A DNA stretch of 15,997 nt from contig MU069805.1 of NCBI GenBank assembly GCA_002284615.2, positions 179,266 to 195,262 of the forward strand, written 5' to 3'. Positions 7,801 to 14,695 of the stretch are shown here, piece after piece. The DNA is from Dunaliella salina (lineage: Eukaryota > Chlorophyta > Chlorophyceae > Chlamydomonadales > Dunaliellaceae). The notes below the pieces were generated by a model that worked only from the letters and a program-made list of their open reading frames with translations, was not told where the DNA came from and searched no databases. How positions within the stretch are numbered: position 1 is the stretch's first letter; every line of letters starts with the position of its first letter. Made by a program: the position numbers and the translations under genes.

Positions 7801-9017
7801 TTCAAGGGATGATTCACCTGACCAATTTACAGCTTCTGGAAGATAGAAACATATTCCCTGAATGCAATTCAATTTAGAGGCTTAAGTGAAAGATGCACCA
7901 CACTTGATCCATGGGATTGGGGATGCTTGTGAAAAAAAAAACCTGCTTTTTGAATTTGTGTCTGGCAGCACAATTTGTAAACAAAAAGAAGGTCTTGACA
8001 TTCATCAAGCTCACAATCTTTCTGATTTTAGCTGCTCTTCAGTTGCTTTAGATGCATTCAGCCGTGACAGGAAATTTCTGACGGGCTGTTGCTCGGTGAA
8101 AAGCGTCCAATTTTCATGCTTTTTTCAATGTGGTATCATATAGGTCTCTGATGAGTGCTCCAATTTTGCATATTGGACCAATGGAGAAGGTTCAGGGATC
8201 AGGCTTCACTTGACTTGGCTTTCCTGGACCAGCAGGCTCATACTGGCCCCTCATACTGGCCCCTCATACTGGCCCATCGTAATAACCCCTCATACTCATC
8301 AAGGGCCCGAATGTGCCGTACTTGCCCTTTTTGAGGGTAGGGGTGAAGGAGGAGGTACCCAGAGCAGATGTTGATATGGGTAATAATCCTATAAAATGTT
8401 GGGCATTAGAGTTTTTGCCGCATGCACAGGTCTGGAAAGGTGTGATGGTCTACGCATTGCGCTCATTCTGGTTAGCCTGTTTACATGACAGACTTTGTGG
8501 TGAATTTGAGATAGAGGCTCATAAGTGTTTGGGCCGCTAATGAGTTTGCAGAGCATTGGCGAGCGCCTACATAGATTAATTAAATATCACCATAAGCACT
8601 TCCCTTCAAACATGTTCCTGCATGCGGCATGCCCTTCCATGTTCTGTATCTTTATTTTGGTCTAGGTAGACATGCGGAGAAAAACACTACCCATTTCTGC
8701 ATGTACGCCCACACTCTGAGAGTTGAGACTTCCCATTGGCAAGATCATGCACCTTAATGTTGTATGTGTGATTCATAAGGCTCGCTAGATGAAATTAGGA
8801 GCGCTTTTCCTTTATTCCTGCACTTTCATGTCTTCACTTAGAAGTTTAAAATATACAGTACCATCAAGCGATATAACCTAATCTTATCAATAATCTCTTC
8901 TTTCTCTATTTGTTTCACAGATTATTACTCACATTTCCTCCTTGTTCTTAGCCTGTGGGAATGATTGATTTCCTAACCAGACATTAGACTTGAGTATGGC
9001 GGGCAAAGAAATACACA
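7801..9017. other. left part of the block splitting integrase
   Basis: After the second integrase Asp region the gypsy similarity stops between about 7780 and 7800, and nothing coding is recognisable. Frames such as 7886-8143 and 8313-8540 have no known motif. The stretch includes an A10 run near 7932 and a 13-bp triplicated repeat at 8237-8275. It is AT-rich from about 8560 to 8960. The origin is unknown; it may be an insertion or flanking DNA brought in by rearrangement. Confidence 0.5.
8237..8275. repeat. 13-bp tandem repeat, three exact units
   Basis: CTCATACTGGCCC occurs three times head to tail (8237, 8250, 8263). A partial fourth, CCCTCATACTCATC, lies after a short gap at about 8287-8301. 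Exact identity of the three units suggests recent slippage. Confidence 0.95.
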
Positions 9018-9490
9018 CAGTTGCAGGTTTTACTTTACACATCATCCTAATTGGTGTGGCGGGCACCATTTACAATGAGTTTACAATCGTACCCTTACAT
9101 TTCGGGCCTGACTAGACGAAAATCCAAATCACTAGCAGCCAAGCTTAGGAACCTTGCCATCCAAAGATCAACCACTATCAAAAACACCAGGCACGCTCTT
9201 TGCTATCAGGGGGCTTCTAAGAGGGGGTTTGCTGGGAGCGCGGCGACAGAGGACGGTAAGAGGAGAGTCCGGGCGCCAAGAGGGATGGCGAGCAGCAACC
9301 CTCCAGATCCCCACTAGATTTGTTTCTGGCTCTCTCTTAGGCTAGCTGTGTTTAGTGTAGGTTTTGAGGGCCTTCTGGTGAGGCCACTGCTACCTTGCTA
9401 GCTTGCTAGCTTGTCAGTTAGTGGACCTTCCCTTAATGCACGCGGCCTCTGGCTTGCGTAGACTTTTTTCTTTTCTCCTCAGTTGCAGGT
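9018..9490 (+). mobile_element. LINE subfamily B copy, plus strand, 11-bp TSD
   Basis: CAGTTGCAGGT is repeated exactly at 9018-9028 and 9480-9490. The insert 9029-9479 (451 bp) is a plus-strand, 5'-truncated LINE B. It begins inside the coding region (IILIGVAGTIYNEFT-like, in shifting phases), then AKLRNLAIQRSTTIKNTRHAL, and ends in SNPPDPH followed directly by TAG (9315-9317), giving the intact protein end. The 3' untranslated region carries stem 2 (9384-9389 with 9419-9424) and the terminal hairpin (9440-9459), followed by a TTTTTTCTTTTCTCCT tail. It is the only plus-strand LINE copy in the window. Confidence 0.92.
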
Positions 9491-9940
9491 GGCTTCCTCT
9501 CTCCTTTTGTGAACCCTTTCCAAGCTCATTTTGGTTCTTACACTATTCTTGTAATGTTTTTTGGTCTTTCCTTTTGTGCCACATCACAGGTCCTAAGCAC
9601 TCCTCACGGATGGCATACCTCTTTCCTGTTTTTTTGGCGCTCTTTTCTGTTCTCTTCCTTTTTTCTTTTCCTCACGCCTGGACCTCAGTGTTGTGAACCC
9701 GCCTGGCTCTGTATTTTCAGGGGTAGCATGCAGGAAAGTTTGCAAGGCAAGCAAGCCAAGCCCTTACAAGCACCGGACAGCCGAAAAACAGCTAAGACTA
9801 GGTGGATGAAGACTCTAAGCAAGAAAGCAAACAGCTAAAGAAAACACTGGGAGCAAGGAGACTGGACAGCCAGAAAACAGCGAGGACTAGGAGGAGGGAG
9901 ACTCTAGATCTGGAAGGAAGTGTGTGATTTGACCAGCATG
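9491..9940. other. right part of the block splitting integrase, with an 89-bp repeat
   Basis: A pyrimidine-rich stretch (9491-9690) is followed by purine-rich DNA. Two copies of a segment of about 47 bp, C(C/T)GGACAGCC.GAAAACAGC through GACTCTA, start at 9773 and 9862, 89 bp apart. Open frames 9403-9838 are driven by the pyrimidine bias (Phe, Leu, Ser) and look non-coding. Gypsy sequence resumes at about 9938. Confidence 0.6.
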
Positions 9941-10535
9941 AAGCTGCCTTTCCGATGCTACCACCCCATTCAGGCAAGCAGACGGAGAGGACCATCAGGA
10001 CCATTGTAGAGATGCTCAAGTCTTCTGTCAAACCAGGCCAATTTGACTGGGATTGCTGGCTGCCATGGGTGGAATTGCAGAAATACAACAATTTTTGGCA
10101 TGAAGCCATTCAGAACACCTTTTTATGTCAACTCCCCGCACCCTTTCAAGTCAATGCTGGTCAGCACCCTCTGCTTCCAGCCTCACTGGACAAATCTCAA
10201 AGGTATCTGAGGCTCATAATTTTGTTGAGGGCGCTAAGAAGGCTGAGCAAAGTGCCAAGCGCTGTCTGGATGCTGCTAGGCAGCGTGTACGCGCTCAAGT
10301 GGATCAGCACAGATGTAATGTCTCCTTCAATGTTGGAAATTCGGTTTTGCTATGTACTCGCATCATTTGTTCCTCTGGATCTAAGAGATTGCTCCCCAAG
10401 TGGATGGGTTCTTTCAGATCTGAAGAAATGGTTGGACTTGTTGCTGTTTTCCTGCAGCTGCCACCTCAATAATCATGCATTCACAATGTCTTCTATGTTT
10501 ATTTTGTTAAGCCTTTCTTTTTTTAAAGAGCAACG
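9941..10535 (+). pseudogene. pol: gypsy integrase, C-half of core and C-terminal domain
   Basis: The frame from 9955 carries PHSGKQTERTIRTIVEML, matching the family STAYHPQTDGQTERxNRxLE, so the third catalytic acid (Glu of QTER) is retained. Then come WDCWLPWVELQKYNN (family W...LP..EFAYN) and NAGQHPLLP. After a frameshift, frame 10125-10472 gives the basic tail: AKRCLDAARQRVRAQVDQHR, then FNVGNSVLL (family F.VGD.VLL) and KRLLPKWMGSF (family KLLPRWIGPF). The short peptide IHNVFYVYFVKPF at about 10478-10515 is the FHVSLLKPF element that precedes a chromodomain. It has at least two frameshifts and a stop. Confidence 0.9.
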
Positions 10536-10554
10536 GCCACATGGCCTCGGCATC

Positions 10555-10745
10555 ACTCCTCCACCACCTGTTTCTTGGCTTGAGGGTGAGCCTTTCTACA
10601 AGATTGAAGCGTTCCTAGATCATAGATTCATGAAGCATGGAAGGCGTTAAGTTCTATGATTTTGCTGCGCTAGAGGGGCTGTTCCAGTGAGCATGACACT
10701 TGGGAACCCAGAGGGGACCTGTCAACATGCATAAATTTGATTAGG
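10555..10745 (+). pseudogene. pol: integrase chromodomain remnant (chromovirus)
   Basis: This is a small chromatin-binding module at the end of chromovirus integrases. The frame through 10650 reads PPPVSWLEGEPFYKIEAFLD, the usual entry (E.E.ILDHR), then HRFMKHGRR and a stop. After two phase changes the codons from 10689 give EHDTWEPRGDLSTCINLI, matching the diagnostic EHNTWEP...L..C.E.I of the chromodomain third strand and helix. The middle strand (FLVKWKGY) is unreadable. This domain places the element in the chromovirus branch of Ty3/gypsy, which often targets heterochromatin. Confidence 0.85.
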
Positions 10746-10956
10746 CACAAGTCCTCTTTGGGAGCTCCCATTCTGCCATCAGGCAGAAAATGCCTGAGCT
10801 CAGTTGCAATTGGCTCATGGGCTCTGAGCATTCCCAAGTGCGAGTCCGTACACTGGAAGATGCGTACGGGCAGGGTGATTCACCCTTTAAATCCTGCTTT
10901 GTAACTTGCATTCCTTTCCTTTTAGATGATGGCTTCCTCCAGGTGAGAGAAGTCAC

Positions 10957-11100
10957 ACAAATTTTTTGGCATGCATGCTTGCATGATCACATAAATGCCC
11001 AAGATCAACGCGGAAGTTGCCACTCACCTAAGTGACCCACTTAAGTGAGTCCTTCCTGCACTTCCCTCATTGGGGCTTTTTGCGTTCCTGCTAGCTAACA
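10957..11100 (+). repeat. 3' LTR remnant of the gypsy element
   Basis: This is the partner of the repeat at 1998-2264, in direct orientation and about 200 bp downstream of the chromodomain. It lacks about 120 bp between the two matching blocks. Within it, CTCACCTAAGTG and CACTTAAGTGAG (11023-11049) form a 12-bp hairpin with one mismatch that the 5' copy keeps only partly. LTR ends were not identified. Sequence at 10746-10956 may be 3' untranslated or LTR sequence with no readable match. Confidence 0.62.
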
Positions 11101-11106
11101 GGATTT

Positions 11107-11120
11107 GGGGGGGGGGGGGG
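11107..11120. repeat. G14 homopolymer
   Basis: An uninterrupted run of about 14 G lies just after the 3' LTR remnant. Its length may be uncertain if read from short reads. Confidence 0.9.
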
Positions 11121-11518
11121 CTACGGGTGGGGCTGCGTACAGGAGAGTGAGACGCGCAGCTGGATGGATGGCTGACAACCTGCCGGACTGTAACGATACA
11201 GACCTTTTTGCAGATCATAATTACCAACTGCCACCAAACATAATTCCAGACTCCAGGCAAGATCAAGTATTGTGCTGGCCTTGGGGATCACAGACCCCTC
11301 TTGCCCAGTACGCTAGTTTCCTCAGCCTGTCTTTACACGGACCCACATTAGTCAGGCTGCTTACAGCTAGCCTCCAGTGGTGGAACTCATTGTCAGTGTC
11401 AGCGCTGACTGTTGGGTCTTTCCTAAGTGCACACTGGTTGTGCTCAACATAGATTTTTACTTTTACTTTTGTGTGCACCGAATTGCATGTGCACAATGTC
11501 ATCATAACCAAACAGAGC
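11121..11518. other. unassigned stretch between gypsy and the LINE pile
   Basis: Overlapping frames on both strands (11105-11452 plus, 11263-11520 minus) have no recognisable motif. A short TTTTAC repeat at 11456-11468 is the only local structure noted. Confidence 0.5.
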
Positions 11519-11608
11519 AAAGAAGAAGAAAGTCCACCAGGTCAGAGGCCATAAGCATGGAGTTCTGTAATTAGCAAGCTAGCAGGGGCCTCGCTGTTGG
11601 GCCCTCAA
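11519..11608 (-). mobile_element. LINE B-like 3'-end fragment, strongly diverged
   Basis: The plus strand reads AAAGAAGAAGAAAGTCCAC, a degraded tail plus the hairpin start. It then reads TAGCAAGCTAGCAGGGGCCTC and GGGCCCTCAAA, which align with the B 3' untranslated region (for example 12766-12810). It stops at the tail of the next LINE copy, so it is either an older copy into which that LINE inserted or a tandem neighbour. Confidence 0.6.
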
Positions 11609-11611
11609 ATC

Positions 11612-12223
11612 AAAAAAGAAAAGTCTACGTCAGTCGAAGGTTGCATGCATGAAAGAAAGGTTCCCTGGCTATTAAGCCGGCAAGGACCTCACCAAAGGGC
11701 CCGGAGACCTACACTTAACACGGCTAGCTGGAGTTTTTTGCATGCTCTTAGACCCTCGGACCATCCACCCCCTGGTTACCACCACCGCAAAACCAGCAGT
11801 GCCCTTCCCTTTTCCCTGTCAGAGAAACTCCCTCAAAATTTACCCAAGCAAAGTGGTAATATTAGGCCTCTCGATGGCATGACAACACAAAAGAAGAAAG
11901 GAAAAAGGTCTACGCAAGCCAAAGGCCGCATGCGTTGAGGGAAAGCCCACTAACTAATAGGCTAGCGAGCTAGCAAGGTAGCAGTGGCCTCACCAGAAAG
12001 CCCTCAGAACCTACACGAGACACAGCTAGCCTAGGAGAGGGCCAGAAGCACATCTGATGGGGACCTGGAGGGTTGCTGCTTGATGGCATGACGACGCAGA
12101 TTGGGATGCAGTGGCTCTCGTTTTTGTCCGGATAGGCCCAAATTGAAAAGAGCTTTGATGGTGTAGTCATCATAGAAGGCAACTGTCAAATCAATTAAGA
12201 TGATGCACAGAGTCACTTTGTAT
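11612..12223 (-). mobile_element. old LINE B copy, interrupted by a younger one
   Basis: The 3' tail AAAAAAGAAAAG starts at 11612, followed by a degraded terminal hairpin and B 3' untranslated sequence to about 11735. Similarity becomes weak at 11740-11872 and then meets the nested insertion. Coding sequence read leftward from about 12223 gives VTLCIILIDLTVAFYDDYTI and LFNLGLSGQ, aligning with IILIGVAGTIYNEYTI...LGLTKQ of the other B copies. The peptide continues across the nested element: HAI on the right of it is followed by ERPNITT on the left, aligning with HAIQRSTTIK. It is heavily mutated and non-functional. Confidence 0.72.
11873..12098 (-). mobile_element. younger LINE B copy nested in LINE B, 17-bp TSD
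   Basis: GATGGCATGAC(A/G)AC(A/G)CA occurs at 11873-11889 and 12082-12098, with two transitions in 17 bp. Between them (11890-12081, 192 bp) is a minus-strand LINE 3' end: AAAGAAGAAAGGAAAAAGG tail, terminal hairpin (about 11907-11926), stem 2 (11947-11952 with 11982-11987), then the end of the ORF (SSNPPGPH, with the stop codon changed to CAG). The 5' truncation falls exactly at the second repeat. Both flanks belong to the same older LINE, so the order of events is clear. Confidence 0.85.
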
Positions 12224-12394
12224 TAATTACAGAACCTATAACCTTCAACTTAGACTCGGATGCTGTGATCTGGGAGCATCTCATTTCATCACTCATACAT
12301 CCCAATAAAAGCCATGTCTTTCTTTAGCAAAAGCTCTCAAACAGAGACCAAGGCACTCATGGGGCTCGGTGGTTTGTTGGGCTTCAACACAGGA
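12224..12394. other. short unassigned flank between LINE copies
   Basis: This is 171 bp with no motif I can name. Around 12338-12390 one phase gives ETKALMGLGGLLGF, which faintly recalls an RT FLGL motif, but one short peptide is not enough to call it. Confidence 0.4.
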
Positions 12395-12621
12395 CAACAT
12401 GAAAGAATAGAAAAGAAAAACTACGCAGGCAGTGAAAACACTCCCCACATCAATTAAGGAAAAGGGGATACCTAGGGCCGAGGCACCATGTATCCACTTC
12501 ACCAAGAGAATGCAGAAGAAGAAAGTCAGTGGGGATCAGGTGGGTTACTAGCAGTATCCCGTGCCTGACTTTTTTGAGAGTTGAAAAAGGTCTTCTCAAG
12601 AGCGCGTTTGGTGGCAACATG
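12395..12621 (-). mobile_element. LINE subfamily A 3' end, probable 7-bp TSD
   Basis: CAACATG at 12395-12401 and 12615-12621 bracket a 213-bp minus-strand LINE A 3' end (12402-12614). It has an AAAGAATAGAAAAGAAAAA tail, and its terminal hairpin is identical in sequence to the one in the 52-bp stub. A second hairpin pairs GGATAC with GTATCC (about 12463-12496). Then comes the protein end SNPPDPH followed by TGA (minus strand, about 12514-12540), preceded by VATKRALEKTFF-like coding in the minus frame. The repeat is short, so the boundary call is moderate, but the element itself is clear. Confidence 0.82.
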
Positions 12622-12699
12622 CTTCATTCCAAAGAGTCACAAAGTGAACATCTTCCAAAGGCAAAAATGTTACGGAGCCCCTAAGCATGTCCTTGCATT

Positions 12700-12825
12700 A
12701 AAAAGAAAGGAAAGAAAAAAACTTTACGTGGGCCAGATGCCATGCACATTGAGAAAAAGGTTCCCTAACAAGCAAGCTAGCGAGGGCCTCACCAAGGGGT
12801 TCTCAAAACCTACACTGAGTGTATG
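12700..12825 (-). mobile_element. LINE B 3'-end fragment
   Basis: The plus strand reads AAAAAGAAAGGAAAGAAAAAAAC (tail), a degraded hairpin region (12723-12750), and stem 2 as CCCT/AGGG (12763-12766 with 12783-12786). GGGCCTCACCAAGGGGTTCTCA and CCTACACTGAG follow, all alignable with the other B copies. It is truncated before the ORF. No target duplication was found. Confidence 0.75.
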
Positions 12826-12848
12826 AACCGTCCCTCAAACACAACTTT

Positions 12849-13478
12849 TACTCCTTTCCTTTCTCGTACTACAAAAAGTAACATTGCAAAAGAAAGGGAG
12901 TAAAAAGATTCAGTGGTTGACCAGGTTGCAGAATTTTACCCAATTCCCTAAAAGATGATCCAGCACAGGGGGGTGCTAAGGGTGTCAATCTTTGACCTCC
13001 TCTGTTCCATTTTTGGAATATGCAAGATGTAAGCAATGTGTTTGGGTATCACAATCACAGAATGTTGGGGGTTGAAAGCTGGGTGGAGCCCCAGGGTGGA
13101 GTTGTGGGCTGATTTTGGGTGATCTGAAGCCAAAATAATGATGTGGGGTCCAATTTCCACAGAGGGGGTCAGCCGAGGCCCAAAATTGGGTGTTTTTTTG
13201 CATGCTCCTTGCATATGTGCGCCCCTATGAAATTTAGCTTCCTCTGGCTCCTCTTTCTCTAGCACTCGAGTGGTAGCAAGTTTGGGCACACATGTCTTAT
13301 CAACTGCGGCATGAACCCTAGTTTTTACCACCAAGACTCTATTCCATGGAACCATGACCATGCCAGGTCACCCACTGCACCAATGTGGGTGATTTGTAGT
13401 GGTTTGGAGTCCTTGCTATAAAAGAATCTCATCGCAAAAAAAGGTGAAAAGACCCAGTGGTTGATGAGATACAGAACT
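12849..13478. repeat. pair of ~85-bp direct repeats around an unknown spacer
   Basis: The segment at about 12849-12935 and the one at about 13408-13478 share, in order, A(C/G)TCCTT, AT(T/C)GCAAAA, AAAAGA, CAGTGGTTGA and ACAGAA/GCAGAA, about 555 bp apart. The spacer holds a 137-codon minus-strand frame (12948-13361) with no motif I recognise. The right repeat runs straight into the 86-bp tandem array. The pair could be terminal repeats of a small element or outlying units of the array. Confidence 0.55.
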
Positions 13479-13820
13479 GAACTTCATGATTACCTTATTA
13501 GTAATCAAGCAGAAATCAGGTAATTTCGCTCTCCTGGAAATCTGTCTATAATTCATTCAGAAAAGAAATTCGTGATCACCCTATTAGTAATCAAGCAGAA
13601 ATCAGGTAATTTTGCTCTCCTGGAAATCTGTCTAGAATTCATTCAGAAAAGAACTTCCTGATTACCATATTAGTAGCCGAGAAGACATTGGGTAATTTCG
13701 CTTTCCTGGAAATCTGTCTGGAAATCATCCAGAAAGAACTCTATGATTACCAAAATGGCAATTGGAGCAGAAATCAGCTTATACTTGCTGGTCCAGAAAT
13801 TGGTAAATAGTTAAGAATGC
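13479..13820. repeat. 86-bp tandem array, about four units
   Basis: Units begin at GAACTTC/GAAATTC positions 13479, 13565, 13651 and 13736, giving spacings of 86, 86 and 85 bp. Units 1 and 2 are nearly identical; 3 is diverged and 4 is strongly diverged. Each starts with a palindrome, perfect in unit 1: TGATTAC and GTAATCA around a 7-base loop. The rest has GAAATCAGGTAATTTCGCT and TCCTGGAAATCTGTCT. Confidence 0.92.
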
Positions 13821-14695
13821 TTTTAAACTTCTGCCACAATAAGCGTTGACCATGTAAATGGCAGGAATAGAAGCCGTGTTTTCTTTCAGGGAAGGTACCA
13901 GTAATCAGTGAGAAGCGAATGAACGCCTTGTCAGGTTACCAGTCAAACAACCAAAAAACTTAATTGCCATCTCCCAGAGATCAGGGAACAATTACCGATT
14001 TAAAGATTGGTCAGTTAACAGGCACGATGCTTTCTAGCTTGTGGTGCAAGCTGTATCTTGCGCAAATGTGTCTTTACCAGGTAATATGCCAGAAATTGAA
14101 GCTGCATTTACTGCCAAAAAATGTATCAGGAAACAATGGTAAGCAGGGCGTGTGCTCTCCCTGGTTACCAGCCTCACACATGAATATCACTTAGGATCAA
14201 GTTGTCTTCTTCTCCTGAAAACACAAGGACCAGTCATTCGAAAAATGGTTCTCTAGGAATCAACGAAACAGTTCCTATTGGAGAAAACGAGGCGGCAAAC
14301 CTGATGGTTTCTAGAAATCAGTCAGTTGGCCATGTAGAGTTTCCCAGCAGGTATTCTTGAGCATACAAAATAGAGTGTGTGGACCATGCGCTTGGCGTGG
14401 CCTAGTTGCATGACAGTGTGCATGCATGTATGTATGTAGGTTTTCAGTTCTAATCTGGCAAAATGCAACCAAATTGGATCTTACTGGCATAATTAATATG
14501 TAAGCGTGAAGGTCGCCAGTAATCATGAGTAAAACAATTTCTAATGCAGGCAAAAATCACTGATGAGGTGGTTACCACCAGCATGACTGCCTGGTTTCCA
14601 AGAATCGATATGTTCCAAGCCATTCTGATGTCAATAGCATGATTACTAGGAAACAAAAATCGCTCAGAATATGGTTACCAGCATAAGTACCTCAG
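13821..14695. other. AT-rich DNA with scattered GGTTACCAG / AATCA motifs
   Basis: No coding frame has a motif. The words GGTTACCAG, GATTACC and (A/G)AATCA recur irregularly (for example near 13897, 13935, 13993, 14162, 14316, 14518, 14570 and 14672). They resemble the start of the 86-bp unit, so this may be a decayed extension of the array. A GCATGTATGTATGTAGG run lies near 14421. Confidence 0.5.

Noticed and set aside
7886..8143. 85-codon frame in the block splitting integrase
   Set aside because: No recognised motif, no codon pattern that stands out, and isolated from other coding signals.
9403..9838. Phe/Leu/Ser-rich plus-strand frames that look like membrane segments
   Set aside because: Their hydrophobicity follows from the T/C-rich LINE tail and neighbouring pyrimidine stretch; no conserved residue pattern.
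12338..12394. Second gypsy RT fragment (ETKALMGLGGLLGF)
   Set aside because: One short peptide, without the following NYYRRF or APL motifs; not enough to call.
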